Assembly: GCF_902806685.2 (NCBI RefSeq)
Contig: NC_048550.1
Location: 1,841,383-1,905,382, forward strand
Length of the DNA stretch: 64,000 nt
Source: Maniola hyperantus
Lineage: Eukaryota > Arthropoda > Insecta > Lepidoptera > Nymphalidae
Reading direction: 5' to 3'
Made by a program: the position numbers and the translations under genes. This document shows, in pieces, positions 11,201 through 21,900 of this stretch (its first letter is position 1; each line of letters begins with the position of its first letter). The notes beneath the pieces are model-generated. The model was not told where the DNA came from. It ran no database searches and worked only from the letters and a program-made list of their open reading frames with translations.

Positions 11201-13901
11201 ACACCCTACAAACAAACTTACAAAGTTTATCTCTTTATGATATTAGTATAGACTAGCCCGCGATTTCGTCCACGAGGATTTAGTTTTTTAAAATCCCATG
11301 GGAACTCATTGATTTTTTGGGATAAAAAGTAGCCTATGTCACTCTCCAAGTCTTTAACTATATCCATGCACCACCACCAATCGAATTGATATGTTGCTCT
11401 GTTGCAGCGTGATTGAAGTACAAACCAACAAACAAACACACTTTCACATTACATTTATAATATAGGTAGTGATGCCATGTGATATGAACATAACATGTCT
11501 GGTATAATCTTATATTTAATGTGCCTAATTAACTATAATTTTATTTTTTGTTGATACTCACAAGGTACTTGAGGGCCTTCAGGTTGAAACCCTTAGTATT
11601 CTGCAGGTGGTCTACCAGCCTGCCCGGGGTTGCTATGATGATGTGGGGCTTCTTGGAAAGGGCGAGGGCCTGGGCTACCATGTCCATGCCTCCAACTATC
11701 ACTGCACATTTTACTCCTATACTGGCTCCTGAGAAATATAGTTTTTAAATGAAATAGTGAAATTGCTCGAAGTTTATTTATGGGCAGTTTTTTTGACTGT
11801 AGGTTATTCATACTAATATTATAAATGAGAAAGTGTCTGTCTGTCTCCTAGCTTTTCACTGTGCTACCTTTCAACTGCTTTTCATGAAAATTGCTACAGA
11901 GATATCTTGAATCCTGCAGACAGACATAGACTACTTTTTATCATGGAAAATTAAAGAATTCCCATGGGATTTACAAAAACCTAATCCAGGTGTAGCTGCA
12001 GGCATCATCTAATTTTGACTATTGTACAAACAAAAAACCACTGAAAATGAATTTCAAGTAAAAACAACTATTATAGAAGATCCAGAGATAACAAAACTTT
12101 TGCTTATAATATTACTAGCTTATGCTCGCGACTTACTCCGCGTGGACTACACAAATTTCAAACCCCTATTTCACCTCCTTAGGGGTGAATTTTCAAAAAT
12201 CCTTTCTTAGTGGATGCCTACATCATAATAGCTATCTGCATGCCAAATTTCAGCCCAATCCGTCCAGTTGTTTGAGCCGTGGGTTGATAGATCAGTCAGT
12301 CAGTCAGTCAGTCAGTCACCTTTTCCTTTTATATATTTAGACACAGGGTGAGCTAAGAAGAGAAATGAAATGACAAGTCAAGACTCTACCCAATGGTTCT
12401 GCAAGATTTGCTTAGCATATTTTAGTCAAAGAAACATTGTAAGGAAACCTACATAACTTAGGGTGAGATCTATAGAGCACACTCTGACTAGAGTTTAAGC
12501 GAGACAGAGCTATATCTCTCACATAAATTTGTCTCGTTTTAACTCAATTTTAAGTCTGAGCAAAGTCAAAGTGGGCTCTATATATCTCAGCCTAAGTGTT
12601 CTCCATGTTTTCAAAGATGTGTGTGTCAATCTAAGTGTGCCAATCTGCACTTGGCAAGCATGCTATGGTATAATATATTCCCTTCTCCTTCTGAGAGGAG
12701 ACTTGTTTGCAGTAGATGATTGGCAATAAGTTGATGATGATGATAAAACTTTATCAGTAAAAAACTAAGCAAGACTCCTATTAATTAACCAAAGGTTTTT
12801 GTAATACAAAACAAGAAACAAAACTTACCGAGTGCCTCAAATTGTTCTGATATTTGGAATGCCAATTCTCTCGTAGGTGTCAATACAAGTGCAAAGTATC
12901 TTTGTGGGTTTTCTAGTAGGGACTGTAAGATTGGCAGGGCAAAGGCCCCAGTCTTGCCCGACCCTGTCTCAGCGAGCCCTATTATATCTTTGCCCTGGAG
13001 TGCTACTGGTATTGCTTCTTTTTGGATCTTGGATGGATGTTTCCATTTTAATTCAGTGCATGCTTCACATAGTATGTCTACTATTCCCTAAAAGAGTAGG
13101 TATACATTTATATATTTTTATAACTTATGTACAGTTCTTGCAATTCACGAAGGCGAGTGCCTCATAAGCATGAGGCACTCGCCTTCGTGAATTCCAAGTG
13201 CAAGTGTTTAAGTCTTATCGGTATAAGTAAGTTACACTGAATGTGTGCGTTTGCGAGCGCTTGCTCGCGACTGATTGGACCGACATGCACACACACATAC
13301 GCGATGCCCGCGTGTCCGACGTAACCACAAGTAAAGTCCACTCGCCTTCGTGAATTGCAAGAACTGTACCTATGTAGAGCTTTTTTATTAATGGCCTTGA
13401 CTGCTTTTTCACCCTGGTGGTGACAATGCTGTCTGAGATGGAAGCAGGGTAATGATAGGGATATGGCAGTGTTTATTAATCCCAATCCCATAGGTAATCC
13501 AAAAAAAAAAATTAAGGGTTTACAAAAATATTTGAATATCATTAAGATATAACTAATAATTATAAAGCTGTAAAATATCTAGCTGTAAAAATCTTAAGAA
13601 TATTCAAATATTTTCTTAAGAAATAGAAAGATACTTAACACTTCAAAACGACCATAACCTATAAAAAGTGTTATTGTCTTTAAATCATCAGTAACTGCAT
13701 TGAATTCAATTAGAATAGTCTTAAAATTGTAAAGGAGGCAGTTTTTATCAATCTTAACTCCAGATTTGACGTTGAACTCACCAAATCTTTAAATGTGACT
13801 GTTTCTTCTACATTTTCCTCGGTTTTAGTTTCCTCTTGTTGTTCTTCTTCAGGCTCCGAATCTTGGTTAATACTTCCACTTTTATCACTGTCCGCAGTCA
13901 T
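5238..13901 (-). CDS. DDX47: DDX47/Rrp3-type DEAD-box RNA helicase, 8 coding exons
   Basis: ATP-dependent RNA helicase; the family (yeast Rrp3, human DDX47) acts in the nucleolus in early pre-rRNA processing. Coding exons in transcript order: 13782-13901, 12829-13087, 11562-11728, 10663-10899, 9712-9935, 9336-9468, 7388-7516, 5238-5384. All phases join, giving 471 aa (human about 455). Visible motifs: Q motif near residues 55-62, AETGSGKT 79-86, PTRELA 111-116, TPGR 160-163, DEAD 185-188, SAT 216-218, HRVGRTAR 360-367, and a Lys/Arg/Gly-rich nucleolar-type tail. The N-terminus is acidic. The exon 5 donor (GTCGGT) is weak; the other donors are GTGAGT, GTAAGT/GTAAGC or similar. A poly(A) signal AATAAA overlaps the stop codon (5233-5238). 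Introns carry repeats and partial exon duplications. Identity is firm; exon edges are hand-inferred. Confidence 0.93.
5525..5823 (-). mobile_element. tRNA-derived SINE, family C, in DDX47 last intron
   Basis: Same family as 4255-4515, running from 'gatacaagttagccctttac' to 'actgagccagggaggtcgtc'. The tRNA-like head reads on the minus strand. It lies in the intron before the terminal exon of DDX47. Confidence 0.65.
5915..6172 (+). repeat. dispersed repeat family A copy
   Basis: Starts in 'aatattataaatgcgaaagt' with a short tgtc run, passes 'cgattttgacgaaatttggt' and 'catcccggggaaggacatag', and ends in the 'gaagtcgcgggcat' phrase. More than ten related copies lie in this window in both orientations. 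None has a coding frame, so it is a non-autonomous dispersed repeat; the class is not decided here. Confidence 0.7.
6289..7359 (-). repeat. 157-bp tandem array: 7 extra copies of DDX47 exon 7 plus donor
   Basis: Exon copies end at donor-side positions 6289, 6446, 6603, 6760, 6917, 7074 and 7231; the functional copy ends at 7388. The spacing is exactly 157 bp each time. Each unit holds almost the whole 129-nt exon plus about 30 nt of the following intron. Donors are GTAAGT except the copy at 7231, which has GGAAGT. The acceptor of the functional exon (TTACAG before TATGATG) is replaced in all seven extra copies by a join reading CTGCAACTGATG with no AG at the exon edge, so they are probably not spliced in as exons. 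Two sequence subtypes are interspersed. Reading through any donor meets a stop within about 10 codons. Confidence 0.9.
7580..7645 (+). mobile_element. SINE family D head fragment
   Basis: The phrase tcaatagctcaatggttgag followed by gagcggactgaa is a tRNA-like head shared with 47090-47165. Only the head is present. It lies in a DDX47 intron. Confidence 0.45.
7855..8105 (-). repeat. dispersed repeat, family B-related
   Basis: Contains 'aaagtctgtaaaagtttgtc', 'gaaaggattttttgaaattc', 'ccctgagtgggttaaatggg' and ends 'gcgaagtcacgagcataagc'. It is close to 53205-53610 and to the family B copies elsewhere. It sits in the DDX47 intron between exons 6 and 7. Confidence 0.55.
8635..8775 (+). mobile_element. 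SINE family D body
   Basis: Matches 47140-47250: 'gttgcactattgtcgtaccc', 'cacaagctttacgcttag' and 'catgattagcatggctaata'. The tRNA-like head is mostly lost. It is followed at 8778 by a fragment of repeat family E ('agggttccgtatctcc'). Confidence 0.5.
9005..9275 (+). pseudogene. LINE reverse-transcriptase C-terminal fragment
   Basis: The frame from 9041 to the stop at 9265 reads, toward its end, RMAKVWNILPRSVFP and FKTRANRHLSKRVPS. This resembles the C-terminus of lepidopteran non-LTR retrotransposon ORF2 proteins. It is followed by the 3' phrase 'cccatcttaggccacatcat'. The rest of the ORF is missing. It lies antisense in a DDX47 intron. Confidence 0.6.
9636..9711 (-). pseudogene. partial tandem copy of the start of DDX47 exon 5
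   Basis: Immediately after exon 5 in transcript direction the intron repeats the first part of that exon: the minus strand would read LLHILNQLSGNSFIVF, compared with LVHILNELSGNSFIVF in the real exon. Several substitutions separate them and the copy stops after about 20 codons. It abuts a short stretch (9600-9650) related to the 'gtccgcgacagg' MITE family. It carries no proper acceptor and is probably intronic. Confidence 0.75.
10017..10126. mobile_element. 110-bp foldback element, 42-bp arms
   Basis: Positions 10017-10058 and 10085-10126 are reverse complements with a single mismatch; the arms begin tatctgtcccggctttactc. The 26-bp centre contains a smaller inverted repeat. It lies in the DDX47 intron between exons 4 and 5. 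It has no coding capacity. Confidence 0.85.
10372..10590 (-). repeat. dispersed repeat family A copy
   Basis: The reverse complement matches the family A pattern, from 'actaatattataaaagcgaa' through 'acatcccggggaagcacata' to 'cgcggacgaagtcgcgggca'. Located in a DDX47 intron. Confidence 0.7.
11240..11465 (-). repeat. dispersed repeat family A variant
   Basis: Minus-oriented copy with 'tgggataaaaagtagcctat' and 'accaacaaacaaacacactt' on the plus strand. It belongs to the subfamily that has 'gtcactctccaagtctttaa' in place of the 'catcccgggg' block. Located in the DDX47 intron between exons 3 and 4. Confidence 0.65.
11805..12015 (+). repeat. dispersed repeat family A copy, diverged
   Basis: Runs from 'tactaatattataaatgaga' and a tgtc run to 'tgtagctgcaggcatcatct'. 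Plus orientation, in a DDX47 intron. Confidence 0.6.
12108..12345 (+). repeat. dispersed repeat family B copy
   Basis: Runs from 'actagcttatgctcgcgact' through 'aaatttcagcccaatccgtc' to the cagt tetranucleotide run and 'ccttttccttttatatattt'. Family B recurs at 16480, 23090, 26215, 29600, 34913, 35180, 37540 and 50995. Confidence 0.7.
12400..12745 (+). mobile_element. SINE family A with a nested TIR element
   Basis: The outer parts ('acattgtaaggaaacctaca' and, later, 'tgagaggagacttgtttgca' with a gatgatgat tail) match SINE family A. They are interrupted at about 12461-12597 by a stretch whose ends are inverted ('gtgagatctatagagcacac' and 'gggctctatatatctcagcc'). The same insert family lies alone at 61306-61414. 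This shows one transposition into another. Confidence 0.6.
13129..13369. mobile_element. 241-bp MITE with perfect 31-bp TIRs
   Basis: Positions 13129-13159 and 13339-13369 are exact reverse complements (outer end gtacagttcttgcaattcac). Inside the left end a second inverted repeat (13137-13165 with 13170-13198, one mismatch, 4-bp loop) repeats the terminal sequence, so the terminus occurs three times. It lies in intron 1 of DDX47, 42 bp from the acceptor of exon 2. Confidence 0.85.
13383..13500 (-). mobile_element. SINE family C fragment
   Basis: Phrases 'caccctggtggtgacaatgc' and 'gatggaagcagggtaatgat' match the 3' part of SINE family C. The tRNA-like head is absent. Confidence 0.45.
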
Positions 13902-14531
13902 GATTTCAGCATTACATAAAATATATTTGAAAAGTCTTGAGTCTTGTTTTTATTGTGCAAAATCCTTTAAAAATTCTATAACTTCCATGGTATATTATAA
14001 TATTGCTTCCATGCTTTGGATACTTGCACAGAGTACTTCAATACATATTAATCTATGGAGTACTTTTAACATATGGAATACTTGTCATATGTCAATTGAT
14101 ATCAATGTCAAAGCCTCAGACAAATAAAGCCAGAACAAAAAAAAAAAAAAAGGCCTCAGACCACAGAATATATTTACTCCAAAGATCCTCAGACTAACAA
14201 CCTAGAATTCTTTGAAACAGTCAACTTGAGATTTAATTTTGGTATCATTACATTCTCGGCGAGGCAGGCCGGCAGCTGCTGTTCTAGTACAAGTTACAAG
14301 TATACTACGAAATACGAATGGTCTATTGTCAATGGTTGACGGTTAGGGTTGCCCTGTGGTTGTCGTTTGGTTTATTTGTCATTGATTTCGAGTTTCGGTT
14401 TCGTCGGTTTCGAGCATAGAGTAAACTAATGTTTCGAGTCTGTGTTTTGAGGTTATAATTCATTATTTTGTTTGTTGATATTGTAAAAATTTCTATCAAA
14501 TTAAGTTTTGAATTAATAATCCGAATAAAAC
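13902..14531. promoter_or_regulatory. shared 630-bp upstream region of DDX47 and PHF5A
   Basis: The two start codons (13901 minus, 14532 plus) face away from each other with 630 bp between. The middle (about 14260-14460) has more CpG than its surroundings and several cgagtttcggtttcg-like phrases, while the edges are AT-rich. No TATA box at a convincing position was found for either gene. Both are broadly expressed RNA-processing genes in animals, so a bidirectional promoter is a reasonable inference. Confidence 0.55.
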
Positions 14532-15755
14532 ATGGCTAAACATCATCCAGATCTTATTTTCTGCAGAAAACAACCTGGCGTTGGTAAGATAGTTGTATGT
14601 TTAACATATATCTCAAAACAGTTTTCAGAGTTGTGTTAAATTTATGTTTTTATTGCAGCTATCGGTCGTTTATGTGAGAAATGTGATGGTAAATGTGTAA
14701 TTTGCGACTCGTACGTGCGGCCTTGTACGCTGGTGCGTATATGCGACGAATGTAACTACGGATCGTATCAAGGAAGATGCGTGATTTGCGGAGGCCCCGG
14801 CGTCTCGGACGCGTACTACTGTAAAGAATGTACGATACAGGAGAAAGATGTAAGTTTACTCATATTGTTTGCTTCGTTTGGCAAAGCAGCTATTGAATAG
14901 GTCAGCTAAGGGTGTTCTCCATCGTTTCTCTCCCTCTCCTCACTCTCCTCAGGAAGTATCTCTTGCAACTTGCGAGGATCTTCACAAAAGTTAAATTTGT
15001 GCCGCTATGTCCAGTAATTTGCTTGAAATGGTCCATCAAATTGAATTAGGATACTTCATATCCCTTCAATTTTAAAACTTCTAGCCAACCTTAGTGACAT
15101 TTGAGAGGGGTGGTGGTTTGAACTCCTAAAATCTTTCCCCTGCGTACAGCCATTGTCCTGAGCCTTTTTCGACCAATTTGTTAAGAATATTTCCTCTAAG
15201 TGTTATGCTTTATATTAGGCCTTAATAATTATGCCATCAACTATTTAAAGCCACTCAACTATTTAAAACAGGTGCTTGACTATGGTAGAATGATAGCTAA
15301 AATGTCAACAGCATTCACCTCAGATTGGTTGACGCTCCCTCACTATTGGCAACAATGCATTGTTGCAACAAGACTACCATGAATTCAGCCAACCACAACA
15401 CAGTCAAGAGTGAATAGGCATCTTCTTGGCAAGCGCGCTCCATCTTAGGCTGCACCATCACTTGCCACCAGGTCTGATTGCAGCCAAGCGCTGGTCTATA
15501 AATTTAAAAAGAGATTGAGATTTTAATAATGTTTGTACCAGTTTTTCGCAATTGAACAGCTATCATATTTACTTGTCATATAAGAGTACAGTATACTTAT
15601 GTTCTATAGTGACTATTTTGTTTCTACTTAAATAACTTTTTACTTATCATTTTTTTCCATTTCAGAGAGATGGTTGCCCAAAGATTGTCAACTTGGGAAG
15701 CTCAAAGACAGATCTGTTCTACGAGAGAAAGAAATATGGGTTCAGGAGGCACTAG
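14532..15755 (+). CDS. PHF5A: PHF5A (SF3b subunit, Rds3 family), 3 exons
   Basis: Zinc-knot protein of the SF3b complex in the U2 snRNP, needed for branch-point recognition in pre-mRNA splicing; it acts in the nucleus. Exons: 14532-14583, 14659-14849, 15666-15755; phases join to 110 aa, the same length as human. The start [14 protein letters not shown], the CxxC pairs (CEKC, CVIC, CDEC, CVICGG, CKEC) and the YERKKYGF end are almost identical to animal orthologues; the last residues read RRH instead of the usual KKR. Donors GTAAGA and GTAAGT and acceptors TTGCAG and TTTCAG are good. A possible poly(A) signal ATTAAA lies about 230 bp after the stop. The third-exon acceptor is far downstream because intron 2 carries repeat DNA. 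Confidence 0.97.
15278..15540 (+). repeat. LINE-type 3' fragment in PHF5A intron 2
   Basis: Shares its first half with 237-437 (reverse complement) and its second half ('ctccatcttaggctgcacca', 'attgcagccaagcgctggtc') with the 3' end of the LINE fragment at 9250. No open frame survives. Probably the tail of a non-LTR element. Confidence 0.55.
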
Positions 15756-16479
15756 CAGTAACTTATTTACCAATTATGAAGTTATTAAAGACTTTGGGAC
15801 TCTGTGTAGGTTCTATGCTGTGTTTTATAAGTGTAATTGTTTGAATGAGCAGTTGGATATTTAATAGTTCTTTGGAAAAATGTAGTTCCGTGTTGAGATA
15901 AAGAAATTTTGTGGCTGTATGTCAAATTGTAATGCTGTAAATTGACTACAGTTTTAATTGTGTCTAGTAGTTTGCACCAAAAAAACATTAAACATGTGAA
16001 AGTTTGACAGGTTGTTATATGTGACAGATCTTATGACTTGTTTTGTTGAATTTTCGTCTGCACTGCAGAATATTGGGTGCATTTTTTGAACGATTTCAAG
16101 ATTTGATGAAAAGTCCAATGAAGTGACTCTTCAACAAATTATATGATACTATATAACATATAGGAATAGTAGCCACAAAAATATGTATAATATGTATAAA
16201 ACAAGAGTTTCCAACATGTTTTATGTAAATATTTCATCAGTGCAATCTCACAAACAAGTTATAATTTTGTGTTCTATAATCTTAATGTATTTACGTCAAT
16301 CATAAAATTACTACCCTTAGTAAAATTTTGATGAACTGGAAACCTTCCAATAGTATAAAGCAATTTTATGGTTAACTATACAAAAACTTTGGACATAACT
16401 TGATAAGAGATGTTAAATATTAAAAAAAATATATAAATAAATTAAACATTGCTCTAACATACTTCTGTGACCAATATAT

Positions 16480-16705
16480 CTAAATATATAAAATGAAAAG
16501 GTGACTGACTGACTGACTGACTGATCTATCAACGTACAGCTCAAACTACTGGACAGATCGGGCTGAAATTTGGCATGCAGGTAGCTATTGTGACGTAGGC
16601 ATCCGCTAAGAAAGGATTTTTGAAAATTCAACCCCTAAGGGGGTGAAATAGCGGTTTGAAATTTGTGTAGTCCACGCGGACGAAGTCGCGAGCATAAGCT
16701 AGTAT
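16480..16705 (-). repeat. dispersed repeat family B copy
   Basis: Minus-oriented copy with a gact tetranucleotide run, 'gggctgaaatttggcatgca' and 'cgaagtcgcgagcataagct' on the plus strand. It lies downstream of PHF5A. Confidence 0.7.
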
Positions 16706-18990
16706 ATATATATTTAATTTAACTTATTCACTGTGAATACTTAAATACCAGTTTGTATAGTAATTTTTCAAAACTGTAGGTATATTGTTATCTGCTAACA
16801 TTTTTGGATACAAAATAAAATAAATATTCCATACACACATAAGCAGTTTATTTTAATTTACAAGCACATTATTCTATACTATCATTTAAGTATTGTCGAT
16901 ATTTTTCTAATATATAACTTACTACAAAGACTAGAAAATGGTTTTATATATAAAAAATAATAATAATAGCACAACCAATTAGGTAATAAGTATTTAAGGT
17001 AGTTTTTTACACAAAATTATATGCACAGCCGAGTTATAGAAATGAAATCATTTTATTAATATACATTAACCGTTTTTATTAGTAAGTACTTAAGTAAAAG
17101 AATTATTGAACTTTTCTATGAACTACTAAATTTAATCTTTAATAAAAATTAACGTTTGTCTGTTAACTTTGTACAGCTGTTTTTGACACTTCTGTGTAGG
17201 TTTCTAATTTTCTATACAATCAACGTACCTACAATAATAATATGTTGCGCGCGAGTCGCATGCCGACCATTAACAAGCCGGGCTCACTTGGTCACGAGAC
17301 CAGAGGAACATCAAGTACCTACGGTGGCACACCCCTTTCTTCGGCACCACAGATCACTATATTATACTAGTTTAAAGCGGCACTCGCGTAACTCTTGGCT
17401 CTTTTGAGAAAGATTAGAATTACGCGATAGAAAGAGAGGCGTTTAATTTCAGGCAACTGTACGAGCTGTTTTTACGATTACATAGGAACAAGAGTCGCTA
17501 TTTATTTAAACGTCTTTACAGAGTGATCCTTCTGTATCTGGAAAGAGTAGGCATTCTGTACAGTGCCCGGCAAACAACTTGAGTATTGACGCGATTGGCC
17601 GGCGAATAGCGGGTGCGCGCGAGATTGGTTGATCAGTCAGCGCGAGTGCACGCGATTGGTGGATACGTTGACTTTCGCTTCCCGGATTCGCCAATTTTCT
17701 CCCACTACACTGCTTCAGGTCCAAGTTTTGCCGGGAACTATAGCATTAGCTAGTTTCCTAATTTCCTATACCTATCGTAAGATTAGCTGCCTCCACTAAA
17801 AGTACTGCTGTCAGCAGATCTAACATGGTTCCTCCAGACGTCCGCCTCTGGTGCGCTACCACTGGTGCTGACTTCGGAGTACGCAGCCCTCGCTGGTATT
17901 ATTGGAGATCGAGTGCAAACGCTGGAAAAGGCAAAACGGGCAAGTGACTTTGCTCTGCATAGTTTTTCTTATTGCTGAGGGATGTGACCCTTGATGTAGG
18001 AGGGACTGTGGAGAAAATCAATACTATTAACCACATAATGGTGACCGTGGGAGGCGACCGCCGCGTCATTGTTCCCGCTTCGTATCTAGTCTCTTTGGTC
18101 GCGCAGGTTTGGATATGGTGCATTAGCTTGAAAACGCTCGATCTATAGTCTGCGACAGATTGAGACGGCAATCGGTGTATGAGGGGGGGGGGGGGGGGCG
18201 CGCCCGGCACTCCCGCACGTCACCCGTGCTCGCCCGCACTGCGGGTGTGCGGTGCGTTCCCTACACTTTACCACTTCGACCTGTCGCTTACAGATACGCC
18301 ATCGAGCTGAGCAGAACTTATACAAAAAAAATTGAACTAGGTAAGTAGTTACCTACCGTACATCATTTATTTTCGACAGTAGGTAAATTGATTTAAATTA
18401 TAATTATATTCTTATTTAATTATAAGCCCTAGATAAAAAAAACCCTAAACTAAAATGAATTAAAAAATGTGATTGTGACAGCAGTGTAGGTAAGAATTGC
18501 GATCCATACTTAGTAAAAAATTTAAATTTTTAACTGTTCTTTTTTATTTAAAGTATTTTTCTTTATTTTGTGATAACATGCAGTGTCGGTCATGCACGTT
18601 CGTTGCTTGAAACTGACCTGAAATTCATCAGCTTTGTCCAAATAAAGTCCTATAAAAAAAGAAATTTTGGAAAAACGCCAATTATTATTATTATACCTTA
18701 ATATGAAATCACTGTATCTACCTACCTACTGTAGAAATAAACCTAAATTATTGCCTTTTGCTCATTATTTATCCAGAGCAAAAATTTTGAACAATTTTAC
18801 GTTGTTTAACTAAACCTAGGTAAGTAATTTGTATAAGATATTTTTTTAACAAAACACAAAAATATTTGTACCTATTCCCTACCCCTAACAATAAAGAGTT
18901 ATTTTCGATCAATCGTCACAGTTTTATTTAATTTAACATCACCTATAAAGAGCCTTCAGACTTTCGCTTAACATTTAACATTAAATTATA
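16706..18990. other. intergenic between PHF5A and the kinesin; no gene seen
   Basis: AT-rich at both ends, with a GC-rich block near 17560-17720 containing several 'gcgcgagattggttgatc'-like phrases and a TIR-like element at 18145-18300. No frame resembles a known protein. A poly(A) signal for the kinesin (AATAAA on the minus strand, about 18923-18928) lies at the right edge. Short exons of the kinesin cannot be excluded here if its last donor is used. Confidence 0.45.
18145..18300. mobile_element. MITE family G ('gcgacaggtcgagatggcaa' ends), with G16 run
   Basis: Left end 'tctgcgacagattgagacgg', right end 'cacttcgacctgtcgcttac' read as inverted ends. Related copies lie at 39905-40025 and 51605-51750. 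The interior contains a run of 16 G at 18183-18198, which may be of uncertain length in the assembly. Confidence 0.55.
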
Positions 18991-18991
18991 C

Positions 18992-21900
18992 TTACGAGTT
19001 AACATCCTCGAGTTTCTTTAACAATCGCTCGTTTTCCCTGCTCAGTAGCTCCTGATCCCTCAACAGTTGATCTCTAACGACGAATAGCTCTGTATTCTCT
19101 TGCCTGAGCGCAGAGTTCTCTGACATGTGCAGTTGGACCAGCTCTACTAACTCCTTCTGTGGCAGTTGGTAGAGTTTGTTGGCTTCTATCGGAGGCGGAG
19201 TGCCGCGACTCTTTTGACCTGTTTGAATTAAACCTTGATATTTTACAAGGTAAAACATTAAGTTAACCATGTTGTAGCACTTAGCAGTGCAAAGTTCCTG
19301 GCCCCCAAACTAGGATTCCCTGTGCTATGGGAAGCCCATAACATTATCCAATTCCAAATGAAATTAATAGAAGCAGGGTGAGTTTATTTTGGGTTTCTTG
19401 TCAGACTAGGGTGGCATTGGAATCCTCTTAGCTTTAGTTTTAAGTTGACGTTAATGTTTTCTTGTACTCACTATAAGTGTCAGCATTGTAATCGGAGTGA
19501 ATTTGTAGAGCTGCCCTCAAGTGGTGGTTCTCAGTTTGCAGCGCCTCCACTTCCCTCTTCAAACTCAGTATTAAAGCGTCCCTGGCGTCCTAATTTGTAT
19601 GAAATTAATTATCTTAATATGTGAAAATCTTTCCCGAATGGATCTTATGCAGTATTTTTTATTTATATTTTAGGTAGGGCCTTACATTAGTTTGTTAATA
19701 CGTTTTTATGAAATTAATAAGTAGGTATTAGGTATTTATTTATTTACTAAATAATAATCTCTTACCATTTTAACAATAGGCTTGGATTTAATTTTCTTAG
19801 CGCGAGCGGCGTATCGCAGCGTGTTGATAGTTTCATTCAAATTGGACTTTGTAGGTGCTATGCAGGCGATCTGAAAACATTTTTTCGTCGCCTTAAAATG
19901 TGTAAATTTGGCTACAGATCAGAAACTTATTTCTCACCATTTATCAACTAAATGATTGTTATTTTATATTAGGTACGTGATAATATTATGTAAACCTTAT
20001 ACCAGATGGATACCAGATATCCTTCATCATCCGCCAAGCCCATTGCCGGGCCATTACCGAACACAGCTCTCCTCTCAGAATCAGAAGGGTTTAACCCATA
20101 GCTTAGTCCAACACGATGGCCAAGAGTGAATTGGCAGACTTCATAAAGTCAGGCACACAGATTTCCTTACGATGTTTTACTTCACCATTGAAGCTACTGT
20201 AACTCTGAAAAGTTAGAGATGCGTGCCCACCCCGAATCCCGAATCTTCTGAATAGGAAGCCGAAGTCTTAAACCACTATGGCTATTGTCGGTACCTACTC
20301 ATTTTATTTAACTTATAAAATATTATGATTTCATATTTTCTTCTATACAGGTAAGATTTTTATGTAACCACTAAAATGCCTACCATCAACGTTACTCCAT
20401 TTCCAGACAAGCTGTCGGCTAGCAGCTTTGTAAGCTTGCTGTCCCGGTACGGTATGTGTCCTTTCTTCTTACCATCACTTAGTTGTGCTATACAGTACCC
20501 TGGAAAAACATTACTGAAATGTAGTGGTGTCATCGACCGATAGACAACTGCTAAACATCAACTTTTCCAAAGTCTTGCCTTTGCTTTTTGTCGTGACGTT
20601 TTCGCACGCTGAGTATTGGCGTGTAGGACGCAGGTCATGGAGGTCTAAAAAGCACTGCTTAGCGTAGTTGAAATAGAACTGCTCATTGACCTTCCCCAAG
20701 CGATATCACAATCAATGATTCTTTATGCAGATGACTGCACTATCATATATGAAGGGCGAAATGTACAAAACTATATAACGGAAATCAATACATCAATTGA
20801 TCGAGTAATTGACTGGCTTGACAAAAATAACCTAAATATTAACATAGATAAGACTAAAATTATGACATTTAATTGGGATGTATTAAAAATATCTAATTAT
20901 AATATTAATCATATGGGAACACAAATAAGTACAACTACAGAAGCGAAATTCCTGGGTATCATTATTGATAACCAAATAAATTGGAAGGCTCACATAGATA
21001 TTATTTGTAACAAATTATATAAGTTTTCTTATGCCCTTTATAAACTAAATAAAAGAGCTGATATGCAAACGCTGCGTAAGGTACATCATATTTTGGATAT
21101 GTTGAGTCAACACTTAGATACGGCATTATGTTCTGGGGTAACTCTGTTGACCGTGAGAGAGTTTTTAAGGCCCAGAAAAGGTGCATCCGAGCAATACGAA
21201 ACCTGCACTGGACTGACGGCTGTCAGCCACATTTTAGGGACCTGCAGATATTGACATTTCCGTCGCTTTTTGTTTATGAGACAGCTGTTTTTGTACACGG
21301 CAACCTCGATTTATTTAAAAATATGAATAACAGGAGACACCCATTAAGATTGCGTGCACACCATTCGAAGACAGCGAAAATGCAAAAAAGCATAGTTTGT
21401 CTCGCAATTAATATTTATAACAAAGTATCAAATGAGATAAAGAAACTGCCCATGACTAGTTTTAAAACATCACTAAAGACATTTTTGATAAGCAAAGCTT
21501 ATTATTCTATTAAGGAGTATCTTAATGAATCGAGCATAATTTAATGATTACTTAATGCACGATTTACTTTTATTTAATATACATGGGAACCCCATTACAT
21601 TAACTTAAAATTTTGAATAATAACCTCATTTTAACTCAACATTGTTCTTATCCGACTATTTGACATTTTATTCTTATTTGACATATTTCACTACCAGACA
21701 CATTTTTACCTTATTTTTAAAATATGTACGAGTAATATTATCAGAACTCGATGCTAGGTATAACATAACATATTGCATGCTAATAGGCAGAATTTGGCTG
21801 TACCTTTTTGTTTTTGTAACATCTCAACTGTTTACCCATATTCGCAATAAAGACATTTGTATTTGTATTTTCATTATAACCTGCCAGTAAATAGGTCCCT

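Noticed and set aside
18143..18348. Pro/Gly-rich small proteins around the G16 run
   Set aside because: The frames come from the poly-G run and the ends of MITE family G; no support as genes.
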